Made by a program: the position numbers and the translations under genes. The notes beneath the pieces are model-generated. The model saw only the letters and a list, made by a program, of their open reading frames with translations, searched no databases and was not told where the DNA came from. Of a stretch of 57,080 nucleotides of DNA, positions 1 through 8,032 are shown in pieces (the first letter of the stretch is position 1; each line of letters opens with the position of its first letter). The stretch spans positions 1-57,080 of the forward strand of contig NZ_WMBA01000055.1 in assembly GCF_009707865.1 (NCBI RefSeq). Direction: 5' to 3'. The DNA comes from Amycolatopsis pithecellobii. Lineage in GTDB: Bacteria; Actinomycetota; Actinomycetes; Mycobacteriales; Pseudonocardiaceae.

Positions 1-17
1 GTGCACACTGATCAATT

Positions 18-74
18 GAGACCCTTGGTGTGATCGTCTTCCCTAAGCAAGAAGCATGATCAACCAAGGGCCTC
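18..74. repeat. Imperfect inverted repeat at the window edge
   Basis: Two arms of about 24 bases face each other around a short loop. The left arm reads GAGaCCCTTGGTgTGATC and continues to CTTC. The right arm, read on the other strand, is GAGgCCCTTGGT.TGATC and also ends in CTTC. Weaker symmetry (TGATCA) continues outside both arms. No coding frame covers the region and there is no T-run, so it does not look like a standard terminator. Possible readings are the end of an insertion sequence lying to the left, a small non-autonomous element, or a long cruciform. The sequence does not decide between them. Confidence 0.5.
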
Positions 75-125
75 ATCCATGATCATCCGGGTGCCCCGTC
101 ATGGCCCCGAACGTTAAAACTCAAG

Positions 126-1946
126 CTAAAGCAGCTTGAGCTGCTCCGGTTCGGGCGCGGTGTCCGGCTCGCGCGGGCCGGGAAGGCGATGCTCTGGTTC
201 GTCACGGCCGAAACCGTGCCGCCGCAGCAACGGGCCGGCACGCGCGGTGAGCAGCCGCCGGTACCGGCCACCGGCATAGCTGCCACCGCCGTAGATTTCC
301 CGGTACCGCGGCACCAGCTCAGGATGCTCGCGGGCCAGCCATTGCGCATACCACTCGCGCGCGCCCGGCCGCAGATGCAGCGCCAGCGGGGTCGCGCTCG
401 TGGCCCCGGCGTCGGCGATCGCGCCGATGAGCTCGTCGAGTTGTTCGGTGGAGTCGGTCAGGCCGGGCAGGATGGGCGCGATCAGCACTCCGCACCGCAG
501 TCCTGCGTCGCGCACCCGGCGGACGAGCTCCAGCCGCGCCTGCGGGCTCGGTGTGCCCGGTTCGACGCTGCGCTGGAGATCCCGGTCCAGCAAGGCGATC
601 GACACCGCGATGCCCACATCGACCTCCTCGGAAACCGCCCGCAGCAACGGAATGTCACGGCTCATCGTGGTGCCCTTGGTCAGGATCGAGAACGGCGTGC
701 CCGATCCGGCCAGCGCCCGGATGATGCCCGGCATGAGCTGGTACCGGCCTTCGGCGCGCTGATAGGGATCGGTGTTGGTGCCCATCGCCACGTGTTCGCG
801 CCGCCAGCTCTTGCGGCGCAACTGGGCGGCCAGCACCTCGGGAGCGTTGATCTTCACGACCACCTGGGTGTCGAAATCGTGCCCCGAGTCGAAGTCCAGG
901 TAGGTGTGGGTGTTGCGGGCGAAGCAGTTGTGGCTGACCATGCCGTTCGCGATGAAGTCGCCGGTGCCGGTGGTGATGTCGTACAGCTCGCGCGTGCCCA
1001 CCGGTTCGACCGATTCGACGGCCAGGTCACCGTCGACCGTCATCCCGGCCAAGGACAGCTTGTGTGCCGCCGCCGGGCCGGTGGTGTGCAGAAACCGCAA
1101 CTGCTCGGCGAGGCCACCCTCGAGGCGGACGACCCGCACGCCGGACGCGGCGTCGGCGAGATCGAAGCGGAAGCCGAAATGCTTGAGCGCCAAGGTGAAT
1201 CCGTCGATCCGCGCCGGGTCGGCGCTCGCCACGCGGACGGCGCCGTGCACACACCCGCCGTCCGCGTCGAAGACCCCGGCGAGAAATCCTTTTCGCCAGT
1301 CGTCGTCGTGCTTCGGCGACTGCGGCGCGTCCGCGAGATACCGCGCGGTCCGGTCGAGGGCGCCGGCGTGCCCCAGCGTGAGCCGCCGTCCCATCCCGTC
1401 GAGATACCCGCCGCGGTATCCGGCGGTCTCGCGCGGTGGAGCGGCGAACCGTCCGGTGCCCAGGATGCGGTCGCCCACGACCAGGTCCGTGACGTACGTC
1501 CAGCCTTGTGCGGCAAGGAATCGGTGGTCACCGCTGGCGACGAGCTCGGTGCCGCCGGCGAGCCGGATGCGGTAGGCCGGCTTGACCGTCCGCCAGTGCG
1601 CGACGACCTTCGTCTTCACGTAGCGGCCGAAGCTGGTGCCGTAGATCTCCTCCCCGACGGCGAGCTCGGAAAGCGCCTTCACCCGCCCGTCGGCCAGCAG
1701 GATCGGGGTATCCCCGGCCAGGCAGTAGACGCAGGAATGGCTACAGCCGCGGTACGGGTTGACCGTCCAGTTGAACGACATCCGCGACTCGCCCGGCACG
1801 CGGTTGAGCACGGAACGGGCACGTACCTCGTGGAACGTCACGCCCGCGAACTCCGGCGATCGCACGGACCGCACCAGCCCGTCGAGGCCGAGCAGAGTCT
1901 GCTGCGGATCCCCCTGCCCGCCCGCGCGCTGACCATCCCATCGCAT
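126..1946 (-). CDS. Rv2578c-family radical SAM protein with an in-frame intein
   Basis: This 606-residue product has two parts. The host protein is a radical SAM enzyme of the Rv2578c family, with cluster motif GCSHSCVYC (Cys68, Cys72) interrupted before the third cysteine. Residues 75-340 form an intein: it starts with Cys75 (CLAGDTPILL), has a block-B-like SGDH with His141, a LAGLIDADG-type motif FLAGVFDADGG at 221-231, and ends VSHN (His339-Asn340). The +1 residue is Cys341 of CFARNTH, so splicing would restore CVYCFAR, the complete 4Fe-4S motif, and leave a 340-residue enzyme. Family members have no settled reaction; the fold implies SAM cleavage and radical chemistry. A LexA box overlaps the promoter, with only nine bases between box and ATG, so the mRNA is probably leaderless or nearly so. 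Confidence 0.93.
   Translation of the reverse strand: MRWDGQRAGGQGDPQQTLLGLDGLVRSVRSPEFAGVTFHEVRARSVLNRVPGESRMSFNWTVNPYRGCSHSCVYCLAGDTPILLADGRVKALSELAVGEEIYGTSFGRYVKTKVVAHWRTVKPAYRIRLAGGTELVASGDHRFLAAQGWTYVTDLVVGDRILGTGRFAAPPRETAGYRGGYLDGMGRRLTLGHAGALDRTARYLADAPQSPKHDDDWRKGFLAGVFDADGGCVHGAVRVASADPARIDGFTLALKHFGFRFDLADAASGVRVVRLEGGLAEQLRFLHTTGPAAAHKLSLAGMTVDGDLAVESVEPVGTRELYDITTGTGDFIANGMVSHNCFARNTHTYLDFDSGHDFDTQVVVKINAPEVLAAQLRRKSWRREHVAMGTNTDPYQRAEGRYQLMPGIIRALAGSGTPFSILTKGTTMSRDIPLLRAVSEEVDVGIAVSIALLDRDLQRSVEPGTPSPQARLELVRRVRDAGLRCGVLIAPILPGLTDSTEQLDELIGAIADAGATSATPLALHLRPGAREWYAQWLAREHPELVPRYREIYGGGSYAGGRYRRLLTARAGPLLRRHGFGRDEPEHRLPGPREPDTAPEPEQLKLL
927..1724 (-). mobile_element. Intein coding segment (LAGLIDADG type)
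   Basis: The segment encodes residues 75-340 of the radical SAM protein. Splicing features visible are Cys at position 1, a block B with GDHRF, block F ending TGDFIANG, and a terminal His-Asn followed by an extein Cys. At 266 residues it is short for a full bifunctional intein. Only one clear LAGLIDADG copy (FLAGVFDADGG) is seen, so endonuclease activity may be lost while splicing is kept. Inteins at this Rv2578c-family site are known from other actinobacteria; that is family knowledge, not shown by the sequence. Confidence 0.9.
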
Positions 1947-1952
1947 GCCTTC

Positions 1953-1981
1953 AGTCGAACACTTGTTCGACGCCGTGTCAA
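1953..1981 (-). promoter_or_regulatory. LexA (SOS) box inside a TTGACA promoter
   Basis: Bases 1955-1970 read TCGAACACTTGTTCGA, an exact match to the actinobacterial LexA consensus TCGAAC-N4-GTTCGA. On the minus strand a perfect -35 hexamer TTGACA lies at 1976-1981. Seventeen bases further is a weak -10 candidate TCGACT (1953-1958), so the box covers the spacer and the -10. The ATG at 1946 follows about six bases after the -10 candidate. This is the classic layout for LexA repression of the radical SAM gene. Confidence 0.85.
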
Positions 1982-1985
1982 CCCA

Positions 1986-3836
1986 TCAGCCGACGAGGCG
2001 GTCGATATAGCACCAGCGCCAGTCCTCGCCGGGTTCGTAACTGCGAATCACCGGGTGCTGGGTGTCGTGGTAGTGCCCGGTCGCGTGCCGGCGTGGGGAC
2101 GAGTCGCAGCAGCCGACGTGCCCGCAGGTCAGGCACAGCCGCAAGTGGACCCACGTGGTGCCCTCGCGGAGGCAGTCCTCGCAGCCCACCGCATCCGACG
2201 TCGCGCTCCCCGGGTCGGTCAGATGCGCGCACGAGCCGGCGGTGGCAGCCGGGGTGCGCAGCTCCCGACCGTTCGCGATCAGGTCGGCTTCACGCGGCGT
2301 CAGCAGGGACTCTTCGATGTCCATCGCGTCCAGCACGCTGCGCAGCACCTCGTCGTCGACCGTGGCGTTGTCCCGCGCGGCCAGCAGCACCTGCCGCTCG
2401 GCGTCGAGCATCTCGGTCCGCAACCGCCGGTACGCCGCGCTCGGGGTCTCCTCCAGATCGCTGCCCGCGCCGAGCCGTTCCCACGCCGAGTCCGCCCGGT
2501 AGGCCTGTTTGTCCTCGAGCCGGGCGATCACCTCGGTCGGGTCGTCGACCGTCTGCACCTCCTTGAGCCGGACGAGCCCGGCCTGGGTCATGTCGTGCAG
2601 CAACGCCGCCTTCTGCAAGGCGTCCTCGCCCGGGTCCGGCGCCGGCAGGTCGAGCCGGCGCACCAGCTGCGGAAGTGTCGTGCCCTGCAGCAGCAGGGTT
2701 CCGGCGACCACGACGAACGCCGCGAGAACCAGCACCCCGCGTTGCGGTGTGTCGGCGGGCAGCACGAACGCGGCGGCCAGCGTGACCACACCCCGCATCC
2801 CCGCCCACGCGACGGTCGCCGAGTACCGCCACGGCAGTGCCCACGCAGGCAGGAGCCACCGGGTCGCGGCGCCGAAAACCCACACCAGACGGCTGACGAT
2901 CGTCACCCCGAGTACCGCGCCGCACACGCCGGCGATCACCCAGCCGGACAGGCTGCTGTCGGTGACCTCGGAGATGATGCGCCGCAACTGCAGGCCGATC
3001 AGCAGGAAGACGGCGTTCTCCAGCAGGAACTGGATGGTGCGCCAGTTGATCCTGCTGGCCAGCCGGGACGGCCCGGACAGCAGGCGCGGGGTCTGCTGGC
3101 TGAGGATGAGCCCGGCGATCACGACCGCCAGCACCCCGGACCCGTGGATGGCTTCGGCCGGCAGGTACGCGGCGAACGGCACCGCGAACGACCACGCGGT
3201 GTCCAGCACCGGGTCACGCAACCGCTTGCGCAACTGCACCGCGCCCCAGCCGACGACCACGCCCGCGGCGGCGCCGCCGACGGCGGCGAGCAGGAAGTCC
3301 AGCCCGGCCTCCCACAACGCGACCGATCCGGCGATGGCGGCGATCGCAGTGCGCAGCGCGACCAGCGCGGCCGCGTCGTTGAGCAGGCTTTCCCCTTCGA
3401 GGATGCGCACCAGCTGCCTCGGCATGCCGACCCGGCGGGCGATGGCGCTGGTGGCGACCGCGTCCGGTGGTGCGACGACCGCGCCGAGCGCGAACCCGGC
3501 GGCGAGCGGCAGGCCCGGTACGACCAGCCAGGTGACCACGCCGACCGCGAGCGTGGTGAACACGACCAGCCCGACCGACAGCAATGCGATCGGGGTCCGG
3601 TTGAGCCGGATGTCGACGAGCGACGTGCGGATCGCGGTGGAGTACAGCAGCGGCGGGAGCAACCCGACGAGGACCAGCTCGGGGTCGAGCTCGAAATCGG
3701 GCACGCCCGGGATGAACGACGCCCCGACGCCGACGACGACCAGGCACAGCGGCGGCGACCAGTCCAGGCGGCGGGCGATCCCGGTGACCACGAGGACCAC
3801 CGCGACGAGGCTGAGGATTTCGGTGGCTATCAGCAT
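1986..3836 (-). CDS. Na+/H+ antiporter with C-terminal UBP-type zinc finger
   Basis: A 616-residue CPA1-type monovalent cation/proton antiporter. About twelve hydrophobic segments occupy residues 1-400, including the family-typical ALGAVVAPPDAVATSAIARR and EGESLLNDAAALVALR stretches, where the acidic residues take part in ion exchange. A hydrophilic, mostly helical region (about 400-530) follows. The last 80 residues form a UBP-type zinc finger with the Cys/His series CAHL, CEDC, CLTCGHVGCC and a His-rich HATGHYH. Fusions of this antiporter and finger are known in actinobacteria. The finger is presumably cytoplasmic and regulatory, since bacteria here lack classical ubiquitin. The gene stands alone, with a 39-base gap to the SOS-controlled gene downstream. 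Confidence 0.92.
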   Translation of the reverse strand: MLIATEILSLVAVVLVVTGIARRLDWSPPLCLVVVGVGASFIPGVPDFELDPELVLVGLLPPLLYSTAIRTSLVDIRLNRTPIALLSVGLVVFTTLAVGVVTWLVVPGLPLAAGFALGAVVAPPDAVATSAIARRVGMPRQLVRILEGESLLNDAAALVALRTAIAAIAGSVALWEAGLDFLLAAVGGAAAGVVVGWGAVQLRKRLRDPVLDTAWSFAVPFAAYLPAEAIHGSGVLAVVIAGLILSQQTPRLLSGPSRLASRINWRTIQFLLENAVFLLIGLQLRRIISEVTDSSLSGWVIAGVCGAVLGVTIVSRLVWVFGAATRWLLPAWALPWRYSATVAWAGMRGVVTLAAAFVLPADTPQRGVLVLAAFVVVAGTLLLQGTTLPQLVRRLDLPAPDPGEDALQKAALLHDMTQAGLVRLKEVQTVDDPTEVIARLEDKQAYRADSAWERLGAGSDLEETPSAAYRRLRTEMLDAERQVLLAARDNATVDDEVLRSVLDAMDIEESLLTPREADLIANGRELRTPAATAGSCAHLTDPGSATSDAVGCEDCLREGTTWVHLRLCLTCGHVGCCDSSPRRHATGHYHDTQHPVIRSYEPGEDWRWCYIDRLVG

Positions 3837-3912
3837 CAGCCTATTTCAGAGCTCGGGGAGGACGGCCTCCGTGACAATGGTGCACAGGCGGAGAACCCAT
3901 GATATCGGCCTG

Positions 3913-5466
3913 TCAGCGCCCCCGGCCGGACCGCGGGTGCGGCGACGCGAGGGCACGGCGCAAAGCCGCTTCGAGCGCGCTCCGGTCGGTGACCACGGCC
4001 GCGACATAGGCGTCCGGGCGCAAGAGCCACAGCTCCCCCGGCCGCGCACCCAGTGCCCCGGCGAGGACGCCGGTCCGGTCGATCTCCGTCAGCCGCACCG
4101 TGGGCACCGGCAGGTCCGCGGTCTCGGCGCCCGGCGTGGCCAGCACCAGAAACCCGTCCCTGGCCAGTTCCCGCAGCCGCGACTTGTCCACAGTGGACAC
4201 CGGGACGTCCGGCACCAGGATGCCCGGCCCGGCCGGCGGGACACCGCCGCCGGGAGGACGCCCGGTGAAGGGCCGCGACGGATCAGGCGTGGTCAGCGAG
4301 GACGTCACATACCAGTACGGCTCGGCCAGCCGTCCCGAATCGACGCGGGCCCGCATCGCCGGATCGACGGCCGCCGCGGACAGCGTCCCGAGCCGCGTCG
4401 CGTGCTGCTTTTCGTTCTGGGGCACCAAAAAGTCCATCGTCGCCGTGGTGACCTCGAGGTTCTCCACCGCGGCCGCGTGCCGTTCCTCGTGGTAGGACTC
4501 CAGCAGCTCCTCCCCCGCCTCGCCACGCAACACCCACGCGAGCTTCCACGCGGCGTTCTCCGCGTCCCCGACCCCCGAGTTGAGCCCGCGCGCGCCGAAC
4601 GGCGCCATCAGATGCGCGCAGTCACCGGCAAGCAGCACCCGGCCCACCCGCATCCGGGCCGCCAGCCGGGAATGGAAGCGGTACACCGACTTCCACACGA
4701 TCTCGTACGCCGTGTCCCCGATGATCGCCCGGATGCGCCGGTCCAGCGCGCCGCCGCGCTCTTCGGCCGCGAGATCGTAGTCGCCGGGCACCTGCCAGTC
4801 GATCCGGAATGTCGAGTCCGGGCACGGGTGGATGAGCACCTGACGGCCCGGGTTCCACGACGGGTCGAAGTGGAACCGCCGCTCGTGCGCCCACCCCGGC
4901 AGGTCCGCCCGGATGTCGCAGATGAGGAACAGGTCGGCGAACGAATGCCCGTCGAACGACACCCCGAGCATCCGCCGGATGGCGTCCCCGCGGGCCCCCG
5001 CGCACGCGACGGCATACGCGGCGCGGATTTCCTGCCCGCCCGCGCATCGCACGGTGACCCCGCATCCGTCCTGGCGCAGGTCCACGACCTGCTGCCCCCA
5101 GCGGACGTCGATGAGCGGCTGTGCGGCGATGTGCTCGTCGAGGATCTGTTCGGTGCGCGCCTGCGAGATGTTCACGAACGGCGGAAACGCCGAACGGCCC
5201 GCGTCGCCGAGGGTGTAGGCGAAAAGTTCCGCGTCACGGTAGAACGTGCGTGCGGTGGTCCAGGTGACGCCTTCGTCCGCGATCCGGCGCCCGGCACCGA
5301 CCGACTCCCACACGTCGAGCACGTCCCGTTGCTGGCAGATCGCCCTCGACCCGACGAGATCCCGTTCCGCGCGGCCGTCCAGCAGCACCACCGGCACACC
5401 CCACCGGGCCAGCAGCAACGCCGTGGTCTGCCCCACCGGCCCGTTGCCGATGACGACGACGCTCAC
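3913..5466 (-). CDS. FAD-dependent aromatic hydroxylase (MhpA/PheA-like)
   Basis: A 517-residue class A flavoprotein monooxygenase. The N-terminus has the FAD Rossmann motif VVIGNGPVGQ. The middle has a DG-like motif (ACAGARGDAIRR) and the GD motif LLAGDCAHLMAPFGARGLNSG that contacts the FAD ribityl chain. The final 100 or so residues resemble the thioredoxin-like C-terminal domain of phenol and 3-(3-hydroxyphenyl)propionate hydroxylases. It should hydroxylate an aromatic ring using NAD(P)H and O2. Its start overlaps the stop of the upstream MBL-fold gene by 4 bases, so the two are translationally coupled. The substrate is not evident. Residues after 400 are Gly/Pro-rich and less family-like. 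Confidence 0.9.
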   Translation of the reverse strand: MSVVVIGNGPVGQTTALLLARWGVPVVLLDGRAERDLVGSRAICQQRDVLDVWESVGAGRRIADEGVTWTTARTFYRDAELFAYTLGDAGRSAFPPFVNISQARTEQILDEHIAAQPLIDVRWGQQVVDLRQDGCGVTVRCAGGQEIRAAYAVACAGARGDAIRRMLGVSFDGHSFADLFLICDIRADLPGWAHERRFHFDPSWNPGRQVLIHPCPDSTFRIDWQVPGDYDLAAEERGGALDRRIRAIIGDTAYEIVWKSVYRFHSRLAARMRVGRVLLAGDCAHLMAPFGARGLNSGVGDAENAAWKLAWVLRGEAGEELLESYHEERHAAAVENLEVTTATMDFLVPQNEKQHATRLGTLSAAAVDPAMRARVDSGRLAEPYWYVTSSLTTPDPSRPFTGRPPGGGVPPAGPGILVPDVPVSTVDKSRLRELARDGFLVLATPGAETADLPVPTVRLTEIDRTGVLAGALGARPGELWLLRPDAYVAAVVTDRSALEAALRRALASPHPRSGRGR

Positions 5467-6434
5467 GACTGCAGCTGGGCCCAGACCTCGCGGTCCCGTT
5501 CGGCCGTCCAGATCACCGGCCGCTCGATCCCGCCGAGCTCATCCCACAGCCGGGACACGTCGAACGGCAGGCAGTGCTCGAAAATCGGCCACCGCCCGTA
5601 GCGTGGGGCGAGCGCGGCATGGGTGCGTTCGAACGCCTCCTTGAGCGTCCCGCCGGCGTCACGGACGGCGCCGACCTCGCGGATCATCACGCGCAGGAAA
5701 TCGCGGGTCTGCTCGATCGCCGCGTCGACGTCGGCGCGTCCCTTGGTCACCGCACCGCGGCCACCGATCAGCGCCTCGGCGCCCAGTGCCCGCACGTTGT
5801 CCAAAGTGGACGAAGACCAGTCGCGGTGGAAGGCGTCGCCGGTGTAGAGCGCGGCTTCGGCCTCGACGAGATCCCCGGCGTAGAGCACCTTCTGCCGCGG
5901 CAACCACGCCACGAGGTCACCCTCGGTGTGCCCGCGCCCGCAGTACTGGAGCACCAGATCGCCGCGGTCGCCACCGAGGTCGATGGTCAGCCGGTCGGAG
6001 AAGGTGAGCGTCGGCCAGGTCAAACCCGGCACCGAGCCGGCGGCCTTGGCCAGGCGCGGCATCCGGGCGAACTCGCTTTCCCAGTCCTGCAGACCGCGCT
6101 CGGCGACCAGTGCGCGGGTCTTCTCGTGCGCCACGATCACCTCGGCGCCGAACGCGGACGCGCCCAGTACGCGGACGGCGTGGTAGTGCGAGAGGACGAG
6201 GTAACGCACGGGCTTGCGCGTGTGTTCACGCAGCATCGCCAGCCACTCGCGAGCGGCGACCGGGGTGGCGAGCGCCTCGAAGCAGACGAGGAAGTCCTCG
6301 CCCTCGATCGCACCGACATTCGGGTCCCCTTCGGCGGTCAGCGCGTAGATGCCGTCGCCGAGGATCTCCAGCGTCTGTGTCTTCTCCCCCAGGTCCGCGG
6401 AGGATGCGAAAGCCTTCTGGGCCACGGTGCCCAC
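5463..6434 (-). CDS. MBL-fold hydrolase with altered HxHxDH motif
   Basis: A 323-residue metallo-beta-lactamase-fold protein coupled to the flavin hydroxylase downstream. The canonical HxHxDH metal motif appears as LSHYHAVRVLG (His83, His85, then Val and Arg88 in place of Asp-His), so half of the usual metal-2 ligands are missing. Later ligands persist: GRGHTEGD with His169 and LYAGDLVEAEA with Asp188. I recall a subfamily that shares HYHAVR, so the change is likely conserved rather than a broken gene. With the hydroxylase it may open or hydrolyse a product of aromatic oxidation; this is inference. A 17-bp inverted repeat with long spacing lies just upstream and may carry operators. Confidence 0.87.
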   Translation of the reverse strand: MGTVAQKAFASSADLGEKTQTLEILGDGIYALTAEGDPNVGAIEGEDFLVCFEALATPVAAREWLAMLREHTRKPVRYLVLSHYHAVRVLGASAFGAEVIVAHEKTRALVAERGLQDWESEFARMPRLAKAAGSVPGLTWPTLTFSDRLTIDLGGDRGDLVLQYCGRGHTEGDLVAWLPRQKVLYAGDLVEAEAALYTGDAFHRDWSSSTLDNVRALGAEALIGGRGAVTKGRADVDAAIEQTRDFLRVMIREVGAVRDAGGTLKEAFERTHAALAPRYGRWPIFEHCLPFDVSRLWDELGGIERPVIWTAERDREVWAQLQS

Positions 6435-6474
6435 CTCCCAGCGATCAACGGTGTGACCACCGTACTGTGCCGTT

Positions 6475-6569
6475 CGTTACCAATCCGACCACAGTCACGG
6501 CTATGCGGCTTGCGTGGCAACGGTGACGTGCTGCTCGGGGTCCGCCTGCTTTTGGTCGGATTGGTAACG
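6475..6569. promoter_or_regulatory. Widely spaced 17-bp perfect inverted repeat
   Basis: CGTTACCAATCCGACCA at 6475-6491 recurs as its exact reverse complement at 6553-6569, separated by 61 bases. A second nested pair, GTCAC (6494-6498) and GTGAC (6523-6527), lies inside. The block is the gap between the glutathione peroxidase stop and the start of the MBL/hydroxylase operon, both on the minus strand. The nearer arm is about 40 bases from the MBL start codon. The most likely role is two binding sites for one regulator, allowing looping or cooperative repression. The loop is too long for an intrinsic terminator. Confidence 0.6.
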
Positions 6570-6596
6570 CAGGTCACATCGCGGCTGGGGCTTTGC

Positions 6597-7082
6597 TCAG
6601 ACCAGCGCGGCCTCGATCGCCTCGACGACTTCCGCCGCTTCCGGCTCGGTCCGAGGCCGGAACCGCGCCGGGACCTTGCCGTCCCCGCTGACCAGGAACT
6701 TCTCGAAGTTCCACTGCACGTCGCCCGCGGCGCCTTCCGCGTCGGGCGTCTGCACCAACTCGGCGTACAACGGGTGCCGGTCCGGCCCGTTCACGTCGAT
6801 CTTCTCGAACATCGGGAACGTGACGCCGTAGGTCGCCGAGCAGAATTGCGCGATCTCCTCGGAACCGCCGGGCTCCTGTCCCGCGAACTGGTTGCACGGG
6901 AAGCCCGCGACCGAGAAACCCTTGTCCCCGAAGCGTTCCTGCAGCCGTTCCAGTCCGGCGTACTGCGGGGTCAACCCGCATTTCGAGGCCACGTTGACCA
7001 CCAGCAGCACCTTGCGGTCGAGGCCGCCGAGTGTCGCCGGTTCGCCGGAGAGGGTGCGTAACGAGATGTCGCCGAGTGCCAT
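6597..7082 (-). CDS. Glutathione peroxidase-family (thioredoxin-dependent) peroxidase
   Basis: A 161-residue cytoplasmic thiol peroxidase of the GPx family. The peroxidatic Cys35 is in NVASKCGLTPQY. Gln65 in FPCNQFAGQEPG and the WNFEKFLV motif supply the remaining catalytic tetrad (Gln, Trp, Asn). A second cysteine, Cys81 in AQFCSATYGV, sits where the resolving cysteine of thioredoxin-dependent GPx proteins is found. Actinobacteria lack glutathione, so thioredoxin or a similar reductant is the likely partner. An AAGGAC ribosome site precedes the ATG. The gene appears monocistronic. Confidence 0.95.
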   Translation of the reverse strand: MALGDISLRTLSGEPATLGGLDRKVLLVVNVASKCGLTPQYAGLERLQERFGDKGFSVAGFPCNQFAGQEPGGSEEIAQFCSATYGVTFPMFEKIDVNGPDRHPLYAELVQTPDAEGAAGDVQWNFEKFLVSGDGKVPARFRPRTEPEAAEVVEAIEAALV

Positions 7083-7175
7083 GCGTCCGTCCTTGTGCCG
7101 AGATGATCAGCCGACAGCACCAACCTGCACCGCGCATCGGCCCGCTCCCCGCAATACGTGACCGATGACACACTC

Positions 7176-7382
7176 TCAGTCGGCGCTGCGCGGCCCCGGC
7201 ACGGTGGTGACGCCCTCGGCCGGCTTGAGGCCGAGCGCCTCCAGCAGCAGCGCGCAGTCCTCCGCGTCCGCCGCCGCGGACGCGACCGCACGCACCGCGC
7301 GACGGCGCTGGTCCAGCACCGCGGCCGTGTCGTCGAGGATGTCGTGCGGCGCCGTGGTCGGCGCGAACCCGTTGTCTCGCAT
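7176..7382 (-). CDS. Small conserved hypothetical protein
   Basis: A 68-residue protein with a good ribosome site (GGAGAGGGG) ahead of its ATG. The middle is an alanine/arginine-rich helix (VLDQRRRAVRAVASAAADAEDC) running into ALLLEALGLKP, and there is no signal peptide or membrane segment. I have seen similar short proteins in actinobacteria but know no function. It is divergent from the hydrolase-like operon at 7463, sharing an 80-base intergenic region with it. Confidence 0.7.
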   Translation of the reverse strand: MRDNGFAPTTAPHDILDDTAAVLDQRRRAVRAVASAAADAEDCALLLEALGLKPAEGVTTVPGPRSAD

Positions 7383-7462
7383 GCTTTTCCCCTCTCCACA
7401 CCTGCGGACCCGTGTAACGGCAGGGCGCCCGGGGTAACCCGCTGCCGGTGAAAGGAGCAGGC

Positions 7463-8029
7463 ATGAACGACGCCCCTGACCCCATCCGTGCCGGCGGCCC
7501 CGCCGTCGTCACCGAAGGTACCCCCGGCGGGCCGATCGTGCTGGTACTCGACCCGGCCGGGGAGGCCAAACACGGCGGCCTGCCCGCGACCTGGCGGGAT
7601 CACCCGGACAGCTGGCGGGTGATGTGGTGCCGCGCCCCGGCCGAAGGCGGCCTGAACGCCGCCGACGAGATCCTCACGGATCCGCCGGACAGCGGGAAAA
7701 TCGTGCACATTCTGGCCAGTGGGCCGAGCACCGACGCGGTGCTGCGGCTCGCGCAGGCGCACCCCGGACCGGTTCGTTCGGTGCTGCTGGTGGACCCCGG
7801 TGCGGCCGGGTTCGTCGAGCGGGGTGAGGGCACGGACGCCGACGAGCGGTGGGAGCACGAGACCGCGCGGCAGCGTTCGGAGCTGAGCCGGCACGGAGTG
7901 GACGTACGGATCGTGGCGCACAGCGCCGGCGGTCCCCGCGATCGCATCCCGGCGCCGCTGCCGCTGGGGCACCCCGATGTGGTGGCGGCGGTCCAGGCGG
8001 CCGTGACCCCACTGAGCGAAGGAGCGTGA
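7463..8029 (+). CDS. Alpha/beta-hydrolase-like hypothetical protein
   Basis: A 188-residue protein starting at the ATG preceded by AAAGGAG; the in-frame GTG 15 bases earlier overlaps that ribosome site and is less likely. The order of strands and helices (IVLVLDPAG, WRVMWCRAP, KIVHILASGPSTDAVLRLA, RSVLLVDPG, VDVRIVAHSAGG, HPDVVAAVQ) follows an alpha/beta-hydrolase core without a cap. The nucleophile elbow is degenerate (ASGPSTD instead of GxSxG), so catalysis is doubtful. It is the first gene of an operon with the acidic mini-protein and the NADH dehydrogenase. Confidence 0.75.
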   Translation: MNDAPDPIRAGGPAVVTEGTPGGPIVLVLDPAGEAKHGGLPATWRDHPDSWRVMWCRAPAEGGLNAADEILTDPPDSGKIVHILASGPSTDAVLRLAQAHPGPVRSVLLVDPGAAGFVERGEGTDADERWEHETARQRSELSRHGVDVRIVAHSAGGPRDRIPAPLPLGHPDVVAAVQAAVTPLSEGA

Positions 8030-8032
8030 GGC

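Noticed and set aside
189..3902. A 1237-codon open frame on the plus strand
   Set aside because: It lies antisense to the radical SAM and antiporter genes, which have clear motifs. Its product is rich in Arg, Gln, His and Asp with no domain, as expected of GC-driven antisense frames.
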